Part shown: positions 35,907 to 43,458 of the stretch, piece after piece
Layout of the letters: every line of letters begins with the position of its first letter
How positions within the stretch are numbered: the first letter of the stretch is position 1
From: Xanthobacteraceae bacterium
GTDB taxonomy: Bacteria; Pseudomonadota; Alphaproteobacteria; Rhizobiales; Xanthobacteraceae
NCBI GenBank assembly: GCA_028290465.1
Contig: JAQGJU010000027.1
Coordinates: 84,182-148,181 of the forward strand
Reading direction: 5' to 3'
DNA: 64,000 bases
Notes under the pieces: generated by a model
Told to the model about the DNA's origin: nothing
Seen by the model: the letters and a program-made list of their open reading frames with translations, nothing else
Database searches by the model: none
Program-made: the position numbers and the translations under genes

Positions 35907-37289
35907 TCATGCCCCAGGCGTCGCCATCTGCTTCAGCGCGCTCACGCTGGGTAGCAGCAGGTTCAGCACGCCTTGCGTCCGAATGAAGTCCTGCAAGCCG
36001 GTCAGGACATGTTTCTCGCCCTTGGCCTGGAACTCGAATTCGTCGGAACGGTCAGGCGTCGTGCGGTTTCCGAACAGCGGATCCTGTCCGTGTTGGTTGT
36101 CAACCTTGGCGTGGAAATTAGTCTCGTTGATCCACCGCATCAGGGCGAAGAACTGCGACTCGATATCGGTGCATAGGAAAAGCCCGATCAACCCGCGGTC
36201 CAGGCCGTCATCGTTCTCGCCCTCGAGGGTGGAGCCATACGAACTGCCCCGTCGCAGCACCCGCGGCGTTCCGGACGGAAACATCGACTTGTTGCGATCG
36301 TTCAATTCATCGTCGCGCCGGTTGGCGATGCGAATGTGGGACGAAAACGGGCACCGTTCGCCGTCCGGGTCCATGGTGTAGTCGAAGTCGTTGCGCATGA
36401 AGTCCGCCGGGTCCGGCTGCGGGGCGTTCGGGAACAGAACGAGCGGGGTGCCGTTCCGCCACCGTCCCATCATTTTGGCCGCGAGCAATTCCTGGGCTTC
36501 ATCCGCCGGCATGTTCGGCCACAGCGCTTTGGACCTTTCGCGCAGGAATTTATTGAACTTCGCCACATCCTGGTAAATCCAGCGCAGCACCAGATAGCTG
36601 CCGTCGCGCACCAGCCCGGTCCACGGCTCCCGGTTTGGGATGGGCTTGTTCGGGTCTTCGCCGTAACCAAGAACAAAGCGGCGCAAGTCCACCAGGTCCG
36701 GCCGCCCGGGCGCATCCTCCCAATTGACCTGTGGCTGGGAAATGCCATCGCGATAGCCGAAATGCAGAACGCCCTTGGGCGCCAACCTGCCGGTGAGCGG
36801 CTCGCCGTCGCTGCTCGGCACCAGTTCCTTGATCCCGAGGCGGCTGGCCGAAGCACGGATCGCCGCGGTCTGCTCCGCCAGCGTCGCGGCGGACTGGCAG
36901 TAGCAAAACATCGCGACATCGACGTCTTCGCTGACAAATTGCCCCTTCCACCAATTGGCTGGCGCGCTGTCGCCGCTGTCCCGCATCGCCTTGGGATTTG
37001 GTGGATCGCGAAAGTCGGAGCGGAACGCCCGCGTCGCCGGCATCGCGCCGGCGCGGTCGTCGACGGCTCCGGTTTTCTGTATTCCTTGCCAGCTCAGGGC
37101 AATGTTGAGGAGCGGCTCAGGTTTCGCCTTGATGTCCACCGCGGCGCTGGTGACATGCGGGACCCATTCCTTCAGGAATTCGCGGGCGGCGGCTCCGTCC
37201 GGGAATTGAAAGAAGAAATGGCCGACCAGCGGATAGTTGAAGGACTGAAAGATCAGGCCTTGTACATTGCTGCGCTCGATCTGCACCAT
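35907..37289 (-). CDS. DyP-type haem peroxidase family protein
   Basis: A 460-residue protein. The DyP signature GXXDG occurs as FGYRDGISQP (distal Asp), the proximal haem histidine is in CPFSSHIRIANRR and the distal arginine in TPRVLRRGSSYG. All three catalytic positions are kept. No Tat or Sec signal is seen, so it is probably cytoplasmic or encapsulated; no encapsulin gene lies next to it. The reading starts at the ATG at 37289. A 150-residue protein is encoded 112 bases upstream on the same strand and may be its partner. Confidence 0.93.
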   Translation of the reverse strand: MVQIERSNVQGLIFQSFNYPLVGHFFFQFPDGAAAREFLKEWVPHVTSAAVDIKAKPEPLLNIALSWQGIQKTGAVDDRAGAMPATRAFRSDFRDPPNPKAMRDSGDSAPANWWKGQFVSEDVDVAMFCYCQSAATLAEQTAAIRASASRLGIKELVPSSDGEPLTGRLAPKGVLHFGYRDGISQPQVNWEDAPGRPDLVDLRRFVLGYGEDPNKPIPNREPWTGLVRDGSYLVLRWIYQDVAKFNKFLRERSKALWPNMPADEAQELLAAKMMGRWRNGTPLVLFPNAPQPDPADFMRNDFDYTMDPDGERCPFSSHIRIANRRDDELNDRNKSMFPSGTPRVLRRGSSYGSTLEGENDDGLDRGLIGLFLCTDIESQFFALMRWINETNFHAKVDNQHGQDPLFGNRTTPDRSDEFEFQAKGEKHVLTGLQDFIRTQGVLNLLLPSVSALKQMATPGA

Positions 37290-37401
37290 GGTCTGCCCGC
37301 CTCATCGCGCTTTCAAGCGAGCGCTCTAGACACCCGCACGACACCGCGCAACGCTTGATGACGCTCTCGACCGAGAGCGCCACCAAAAGCGTGTGGACCG
37401 A

Positions 37402-37854
37402 TCATAACTTCTTGAGAATGTCTTCGACGGTCCGGCGCTCATAGGCCGAGAACAGATAGCCTTCCGGATTTCCTTTGTCGTCGGTTTCGCCGATCGTCGA
37501 GTTGCCGAGCGAGCGGAGATTCATGTGCTTCGACAACTCGTAGAAGTCGTCCGCGCTGAGATCGCCAAACGAGGGCGCGCCATCGGCGAGCGAGAACAGA
37601 GCGGCGAACACATCGGGAAGTTCGTCCTGGAAGAACTTGGTATAGGCTTTGTGATCGCCGTCATATTCGGTGATGACCTGCAGAAACAGGCCGTGGACAT
37701 TGACCACGCGGGCGAAGTGAACGAGCTTCGATTTCCGCAGCGCCGCGTCGATCTTCGGCTGATAGACTGTCGGGAAATCCGCAGCGATCTTGGCCAGTTT
37801 TTCCTTGGTGGCGGCGTCCTGCTTGATCGGAATTGTCAGGTTGAGTGCGTGCAT
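37402..37854 (-). CDS. Hypothetical protein paired with DyP peroxidase
   Basis: A 150-residue protein starting MHALNLTIPIKQDAA at 37854, directly after GGAGGGG. The central part (VHFARVVNVHGLFLQVITEYDGD, then YTKFFQDELPDVFAALFSL) looks like the ferredoxin-like strand-helix pattern of DyP-fold halves, with the ARVV...YDGD pattern found near DyP genes. It has no haem-ligand motif of its own. It probably forms a two-gene unit with the peroxidase and may be an accessory or half-fold protein. This relation is inference from pattern and location. Confidence 0.6.
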   Translation of the reverse strand: MHALNLTIPIKQDAATKEKLAKIAADFPTVYQPKIDAALRKSKLVHFARVVNVHGLFLQVITEYDGDHKAYTKFFQDELPDVFAALFSLADGAPSFGDLSADDFYELSKHMNLRSLGNSTIGETDDKGNPEGYLFSAYERRTVEDILKKL

Positions 37855-37991
37855 GGTCCCCTCCATTGACCGCGCCGCCCATTGTACCGGTGCGTTCGCG
37901 CGGTCCTGCACGCAACTTTTGCATGAGTATTTTTCAAAAGTCTAGTTTTGATTGTGGAACCCAAGCGAGCTGGGTGGGGAACAAAAGCATC

Positions 37992-38609
37992 TCACCTGCG
38001 CGAGCGGCGGCTTCCGACGCGGGCGACTTCATCGCCAACGTCCGCGACGCGTTGCGCAATCTCGCGGGTCGACGGAATGCGCCGCGCATGGGCCGCCTCG
38101 TCGGCGGCCAGGTTTTCGATAATGGCAAACAGCGTTTTGCGCGTCGTCGTCAAATCCGCCGCGCTGACGCCCCGCGCCGCGACTTGATTCACGTCCTCGG
38201 CCATCGGCACCAGCGTGTGCTTCAGCTTGCGGCCGGCCGGCGTCAGGAAGACGTATAGGTTCTTGCGGTTATCGGCCAGGCGCCGGCGCGTCACATAGCC
38301 GAGTTGCTCCATCACCTTTACGGCCGCGAAGGTGGTCGGCTCCATCACGCCGACCTGCGCGCTGAGTTCGCGCTGCGTGATGCCGTCGCGTTCCCACAGC
38401 ACGCGCAGAAAGGTCCAGTGGCCGAGCGAGATCGAATGCTCGGTCAGCCGCATCTGTAGCGCCCGCAGCAGCGCCCGCGTGGCGTCCTTCACCAGATGGG
38501 CGAGGCGGTCGTTCGGCACGGCCTCGCGCCAGTGCCGCAGGATGGCCTGCGTGTCATTGAGGCCGGCCGGCGCTTTGGCCATCGCGGGTTTGATCGGCTT
38601 GCGGCTCAC
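37992..38609 (-). CDS. MarR-family transcriptional regulator
   Basis: A 205-residue regulator with a winged helix: LGHWTFLRVLWERDGITQRELSAQVGVMEPTTFAAVKVMEQLGYVTRR and a basic wing (ADNRKNLYVFLTPAGRKL). The GTG at 38609 overlaps the stop of the oxidoreductase gene by 4 bases, so it is translated in coupling as the last gene of a three-gene operon; an ATG at 38582 is the alternative. It probably controls that operon and the divergent Rieske oxygenase gene, perhaps through the palindrome at 40877. The C-terminal 40 residues are Arg-rich. Confidence 0.92.
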   Translation of the reverse strand: MSRKPIKPAMAKAPAGLNDTQAILRHWREAVPNDRLAHLVKDATRALLRALQMRLTEHSISLGHWTFLRVLWERDGITQRELSAQVGVMEPTTFAAVKVMEQLGYVTRRRLADNRKNLYVFLTPAGRKLKHTLVPMAEDVNQVAARGVSAADLTTTRKTLFAIIENLAADEAAHARRIPSTREIAQRVADVGDEVARVGSRRSRR

Positions 38610-39799
38610 GAATGTATTCCGATCTGGTGTTCGAGCACGATGTCGCGTTGCTCGCGGGCGGAGCACAGGACGGCGAGGCACACTTCAAGCGTTCCCAGCG
38701 CCCAGTTGCCGTCATGCGGGGGTGCGCGGCCATGCACGACCGCGTCATACAGTTCGTCGATCACCTCCGCGCGCGGCACGTCCGGCACCGCGACCTTGTC
38801 GAGCCGCACGCTGTCGTCACCATAGATCATCACGCCTTCCGGTGTCAGCCGCAGGTCGGCGCGCTCGCACGATACGATCATCAGGCCGAAATGCTGGTGC
38901 AACCGGTCCGGTGACGGTTTCGGTACGCCCGCATAGTCCGCGCCGCCGTAGTTGCGCGCGGCCTTCAGGTTGGCTTCGGTCGCAGCATCGGCTCCCGCGA
39001 GGGCGCGGCGCGCGCGGCCGTATGATGTGCGATCCTTCGGCAGGCCCATCTCGCCGATCCAGCCGGTGAACTCGTCGGAATCAAAGCGTCCATAACCCTG
39101 ATAGGTGAGGGTGGCGAAGGCACCATCTTCGAACCGCAACAGCGCCGCATAGGCGCCTTCGGTCGGTCGCGCCGGATCCCACGAGCCCGTCATCGCTCGC
39201 ACGCTGTGCACGCGGCCGCCGCCCAGCAGCCGCGCGGTGTCGATCTGGTGCGCGCCCTGGCTGAACACCACGCCGCCACCTTGGTCGGTGATCATCTCCT
39301 CGGGACGGCGCGGCCGGTACATGTAGTCGGTGAAATTCAGCCCGGTGATCATCCGCACGGCGCCGAAAGTGCCGCTTGCGATCAATTCTCGCGCCCGGCG
39401 CACCGGGGCGTTGAAGCTGTGGCTGTGGCCGACCACGATATGGGTGCCGGCATGTTCTGCGGCGTCGATCATCTGTCGGCATTCGGGAATGCTAATCGCC
39501 ATCGGTTTTTCGACCAGCACGTGCCGGCCATGCTCGGCCGCGATCCGCACGTGTTCGGCATGCATCTGGTGCGGTGTTGCGACATAGACCGCGTCGAGAC
39601 CGTCATGGCCGCAGAGCGCATTCACGTCGTCATAAGTTGGCGCGTTGAAATCCGCCGCGAACCGGTCGCGGGCCTCGCGCCTCGGGTCGGTGGCGGCGAC
39701 CAGTTCGACGCGCGGGTCGGCCAGGAAGGTCGGCAGCATCAAGGTGAACGCCCGGCCGAGGCCTGCGACGCCGATGCGAAGCTTGCGGTCAGTGTTCAC
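38606..39799 (-). CDS. Gfo/Idh/MocA-family oxidoreductase
   Basis: A 397-residue NAD(P)-dependent dehydrogenase. The Rossmann start is RIGVAGLGRAFTLMLP, then DAVYVATPHQMHAEHV, the EKPMAI motif with the conserved lysine, and a C-terminal substrate domain (HSHSFNAPVRRARELI). The GTG start lies three bases after the stop of the reductase gene, so the genes are coupled. Members oxidise sugars, inositols or related hydroxy compounds; one class (phthalate dihydrodiol-type) oxidises cis-dihydrodiols, which would suit its neighbour, a ring-hydroxylating oxygenase (inference). Confidence 0.92.
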   Translation of the reverse strand: MNTDRKLRIGVAGLGRAFTLMLPTFLADPRVELVAATDPRREARDRFAADFNAPTYDDVNALCGHDGLDAVYVATPHQMHAEHVRIAAEHGRHVLVEKPMAISIPECRQMIDAAEHAGTHIVVGHSHSFNAPVRRARELIASGTFGAVRMITGLNFTDYMYRPRRPEEMITDQGGGVVFSQGAHQIDTARLLGGGRVHSVRAMTGSWDPARPTEGAYAALLRFEDGAFATLTYQGYGRFDSDEFTGWIGEMGLPKDRTSYGRARRALAGADAATEANLKAARNYGGADYAGVPKPSPDRLHQHFGLMIVSCERADLRLTPEGVMIYGDDSVRLDKVAVPDVPRAEVIDELYDAVVHGRAPPHDGNWALGTLEVCLAVLCSAREQRDIVLEHQIGIHS

Positions 39800-39802
39800 G
39801 CG

Positions 39803-40768
39803 TCACCGGTCGATCACGAGTTGCGGCGATTTCGCCCGTGAGACACATACCATGATGTGTGTCGCGCGTTCCTCATCGCTCAGCACCAGATCGCGATGAT
39901 CGGCTTCGCCTTCCAACACCCGGCATTTACAGGTGCCGCAGGTGCCGCTTTCGCAGGAGCTTGGAATGTCGTGGCCGTGCGCGCGCGAGGCTTCCAGGAT
40001 AGTAGTGCCGACCGGCACGTCGAAGGTGATGTTCGCGCGCGCGAGCTTGACGGTGAACGCCGTGTCGTCGGCCTTCGGCGCCGACGGCTCAGTGAAGGCC
40101 TCGAAATGCAGCGCCGAGCGCGGCCAGTGTCCGGCCATGTCGCGCACGCTTTCCATCAGCGGGCGCGGGCCGCAGCAATAGATGTGCGCGTTGTTCTTGC
40201 GCTCCTCCAGCACCGGCCACAGATCGAAGGCGCGCTCCGGCGCGCCGCCGTCGTGATGGATGAAGACCTTGCCCTTGAATTCCGGCGTACCAAATTCCTC
40301 GCGAAACGCCGTCACGTCGGGCGAGCGCGTCAGATAGTGCAGGCGGAATTGCTTGCCGGTCTGCGCCAGCAGATGGTGGATCATCGAGCGGATCGGTGTG
40401 ATGCCGATGCCGCCGGCTATGAACACGAACTGCTTGGCGTTGCGCGCCAGTTCGAAATCGTTCTGCGGCGCCGACACCATCAGGGTGTCGCCGGCCTTGG
40501 CCTCGTCGATCAGATTGTTGGTGCCGCCCGTGCCCGGGTGCTCGCGTTTCACCGCGATCATGTAGCGGTCGCTCTGCGCCGGATCGCCGCACAGCGAATA
40601 TTTGCGCACCATGTCGTTCGGCGTCCGCACGGCAATATGGGCGCCGGCGGTGAATTCCGGCAGCTCGCCGCCGTCCGGGCTTTGCAATTCAAAGGCATGA
40701 ATACCCGAGGCAATTTCGTCCCTACGGGCGATCAGCAGGCTCAGGTCCGGGTCTGAGGGCGTGCGCAT
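39803..40768 (-). CDS. Phthalate-dioxygenase-reductase-type ferredoxin oxidoreductase (PDR/VanB family)
   Basis: A 321-residue electron carrier. The N-terminal flavin domain has RKYSLCGDPAQ, the NAD domain has FIAGGIGITPIRSM, and the C-terminal plant-type 2Fe-2S domain has C-x4-C-x2-C (CESGTCGTC) with a fourth cysteine in IMVCVSRA. This layout delivers electrons from NADH to a partner Rieske oxygenase, here the product of the divergent gene at 40947. The ATG at 40768 follows GGGAGTGACC. First gene of the operon that ends with the MarR regulator. Confidence 0.95.
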   Translation of the reverse strand: MRTPSDPDLSLLIARRDEIASGIHAFELQSPDGGELPEFTAGAHIAVRTPNDMVRKYSLCGDPAQSDRYMIAVKREHPGTGGTNNLIDEAKAGDTLMVSAPQNDFELARNAKQFVFIAGGIGITPIRSMIHHLLAQTGKQFRLHYLTRSPDVTAFREEFGTPEFKGKVFIHHDGGAPERAFDLWPVLEERKNNAHIYCCGPRPLMESVRDMAGHWPRSALHFEAFTEPSAPKADDTAFTVKLARANITFDVPVGTTILEASRAHGHDIPSSCESGTCGTCKCRVLEGEADHRDLVLSDEERATHIMVCVSRAKSPQLVIDR

Positions 40769-40876
40769 CGGCGAAGGGTCACTCCCACGGTCGGGCTTTC
40801 ACAGGCGTGCGCTGCACAAATCCGATATTCGGAAATTTACTCGACAGCGGCCTCGGAGCCGTTGTAAAGTAGGATA

Positions 40877-40890
40877 CTTAGAGGCCTAAG
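40877..40890. promoter_or_regulatory. Candidate MarR operator in divergent promoter region
   Basis: CTTAGAGGCCTAAG has 5-base inverted arms (CTTAG/CTAAG), typical in form for MarR sites (TTAG...CTAA), in the 178-base region between the divergent reductase and oxygenase genes. The last gene of the reductase operon is a MarR regulator. No second copy was found, so support is moderate. Confidence 0.4.
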
Positions 40891-40946
40891 CAAAATCAAT
40901 CACTAAAAACGCACGGCCATCGAGCGTCCGGAATTGGGAGCCCGTC

Positions 40947-42242
40947 ATGATGACGTCCGAGGAAAACGATCTGCTGTGCCGCGTCGAGGGCGACGCGCCG
41001 ATGGGCCAGATCATGCGGCGGCATTGGATTCCGGCGTGCCTGACCGAGGAGGTCGCCGAGCCGGACGGCAAGCCGATCCGGGTGCGGATGCTGGGCGAAG
41101 ATCTCGTGGTGTTTCGCGACACCGACGGCAAGCTCGGCGTGCTCGACGAATATTGTCCGCACCGCCGCGTCTCGCTGGTCTATGGCCGCAACGAGGAGTG
41201 CGGCCTGCGCTGTCTCTATCACGGCTGGAAGATGGATGTGGACGGCAACGTGGTCGAGATGGCGTCGGAGCCACCGGAGAGCGGCTTTGTCGACAAGGCC
41301 AAGACCAAGGCCTATCCGGCGCGCGAGGCGGGCGGCTTTGTCTGGATCTACATGGGCCCGGCCGAAACCATGCCGGAGTTCGAGCCGCCGGCGTTTGCGC
41401 CGACGCCCGACACGCAAGTGGCGATCCTGAAAATTCACGTGAATTGCAACTGGGCGCAGATCCTGGAAGGCCAGATCGATTCCGCGCATTCATCGAGCCT
41501 GCATTCGTCCGACATGAAGCCCGCGAAGGTCGAGAGCGCCAAGGCGGTTGAGACCCATTGGCTGCGGCCGTCCACCGACAAGGCGCCGCGCCTGCAGGTC
41601 GAGCGCACCAGCTACGGCTTCCATTACGTGGCGATCCGCCGGCCGATCATGAACGCGGCGACGCAGGACTATGTGCGCAAGACCGTCTATGTCGCGCCAT
41701 TCGTTGCGCTGATCCCGCCGAACAATGCCTACAATGTCGCGACCGTGCTCGGCCCGACCGACGACACCCATACGGCGTTCTATTTCATTGCCTGGAAGGA
41801 GAGCGGCAATATCGATCAGGAGGCGTGGCGCAAGTTCAACCACGCCCAGGTCGGCATCGATGTGGACGCCGACTATCGCAACGTCTGCACGCGCGACAAC
41901 GATTACGGTCAGGACCGGCAGGCGATGAAGCTCGACGATTTCACCGGCATCAAGGGCATTCCGAACCAGGACATCGCGATGTGGGAAACCATGGGACCGA
42001 TCGCCGACCGCACGCGCGAGAAGCTCGGCGCCAGCGATCTCGCGGTGGTCGAGTTCCGCAAGCTGATGGTCGATGCGGCGCGCGCGTTCCAGCAAACCGG
42101 CGAAGTGCTCGGCCGCACCGAGCCGCATATTCCGCACGCCAGCATCGCGTCGTTCGAGGCGATGCTGCCGAAGACCGCGGACTGGCGCAAATTCAACGCC
42201 GGTGAAGCCAACACGGCCAGCCCCAAAGAACGGGTGGCCTGA
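40947..42242 (+). CDS. Rieske oxygenase alpha subunit (phthalate 4,5-dioxygenase-like)
   Basis: A 431-residue ring-hydroxylating oxygenase component. The Rieske 2Fe-2S ligands are C70-P-H72 and C89-L-Y-H92. The mononuclear iron site is in the NWAQILEGQIDSAHSSSLHS block with its Asp and two His. The sequence belongs to the group of phthalate/vanillate-type alpha-only oxygenases that use the PDR-type reductase encoded divergently. The start is ATG ATG at 40947-40952. It should hydroxylate or O-demethylate an aromatic acid. The exact substrate is not predictable. Confidence 0.95.
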   Translation: MMTSEENDLLCRVEGDAPMGQIMRRHWIPACLTEEVAEPDGKPIRVRMLGEDLVVFRDTDGKLGVLDEYCPHRRVSLVYGRNEECGLRCLYHGWKMDVDGNVVEMASEPPESGFVDKAKTKAYPAREAGGFVWIYMGPAETMPEFEPPAFAPTPDTQVAILKIHVNCNWAQILEGQIDSAHSSSLHSSDMKPAKVESAKAVETHWLRPSTDKAPRLQVERTSYGFHYVAIRRPIMNAATQDYVRKTVYVAPFVALIPPNNAYNVATVLGPTDDTHTAFYFIAWKESGNIDQEAWRKFNHAQVGIDVDADYRNVCTRDNDYGQDRQAMKLDDFTGIKGIPNQDIAMWETMGPIADRTREKLGASDLAVVEFRKLMVDAARAFQQTGEVLGRTEPHIPHASIASFEAMLPKTADWRKFNAGEANTASPKERVA

Positions 42243-42328
42243 CACGGACAGCTTCTGAATAACGATAAGAAGCGACCGCGACACGTCAAAAAGACGGCGC
42301 GGACAAACATGAACCAGGGGAGGGTAGA

Positions 42329-43291
42329 ATGCGGAACAGGTGGCTTGTTGCCTTAGGTGCAGGCTTGAGTCTGACGTTTGCGGCCAGTGCCGCGCAGGCC
42401 CAGGCCAACGACGTGCTCAAGCTCGCCATCGGTCAGCGCGGCAACTGGGATACGTCGGTCGCCGAGATCGGACAGCGCGCCGGCATCTTCAAGAAGCACG
42501 GCCTGACGCTGGAAATTCTCAACACGCAGGGCGGCGGCGAAACCCAGCAGGCGGTGATCTCCGGCAGCGTCGATATCGGCGTCGCGGCCGGTACCATGGG
42601 CGTGCTTGGCGCGTATTCCAAAGGCGCGCCGGTCCGCATCCTGGCGGCTGAGACCACGGGCGCCGGCGATCTGTACTGGTATGTCCGCGCCGACTCGCCG
42701 ATCAAGACGCTCCAGGACACCGCCGACAAGACCATATCCTATTCGACCAGCGGTTCCTCGACGCACAGCATCGTAGTGGCGCTGATGCGTCAGTACGGCC
42801 TGAAGACCAAGGCGATTGCGACCGGCGGTCCGCCCGGCACGCTGACGCAGGTGATGTCCGGGCAGGTCGATATCGGTTGGGCGGCGCCGCCGTTCGGTCT
42901 CGACCAACTCGACAAGAAGGAAATCCGCATCCTGGCCAGCGGCAACGATGCCGAGGTGTTCAAGGGCCAGACCGTGCGGGTAACCATCACCAACACGCAG
43001 ACGCTCGCCGGGCGTAAACCCGCGCTCGACCGCTTCATGAAGGCGTATCGTGAGACCGTCGACCTGATGTATGCGGACGACAAGGCGTTGAAGATCTATG
43101 CCGATTGGCTGGGCATCAGCATCGAGAAGGCTAAGCGCACGCGCGACGACTTCTTCCCGAAAGAGTCCATCAATCCCGACAAGGTGATCGGTCTCGATAC
43201 CATCGTGCAGGACGCCGTCGCGATGAAATACACGGCCGCGCCGCTCACCAAGGAGCAACTCGCCGATCTGATTCAGATACCGCCGAGATAG
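42329..43291 (+). CDS. NMT1/SsuA-type ABC substrate-binding protein
   Basis: A 320-residue exported binding protein: signal peptide ending AQA (about residue 25), then the family pattern KHGLTLEILNTQGGGETQQAV and a GSVDIGVAAGTMGVLGAYSKGAPVR segment. GGGGAGGG precedes the ATG. The ATP-binding and permease genes of an ABC importer are missing here, so it works with distant parts or as an orphan. Its position after the Rieske gene suggests it captures the aromatic substrate (inference). Confidence 0.9.
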   Translation: MRNRWLVALGAGLSLTFAASAAQAQANDVLKLAIGQRGNWDTSVAEIGQRAGIFKKHGLTLEILNTQGGGETQQAVISGSVDIGVAAGTMGVLGAYSKGAPVRILAAETTGAGDLYWYVRADSPIKTLQDTADKTISYSTSGSSTHSIVVALMRQYGLKTKAIATGGPPGTLTQVMSGQVDIGWAAPPFGLDQLDKKEIRILASGNDAEVFKGQTVRVTITNTQTLAGRKPALDRFMKAYRETVDLMYADDKALKIYADWLGISIEKAKRTRDDFFPKESINPDKVIGLDTIVQDAVAMKYTAAPLTKEQLADLIQIPPR

Positions 43292-43458
43292 CTTTTCCGA
43301 TCGACGTCTTTCACATCGCGACAGACTGAGTTGTCCGGCTCAAAACAGAACCCATCGGGGGATCGTGTTCCCTGATCAGGGCTGTTGACCGCGCCCTTTA
43401 GAAGACCAACAATGTGGCGCGCGCGACTGCACAAGACGGTCGGCCACGGGAGGACTTC

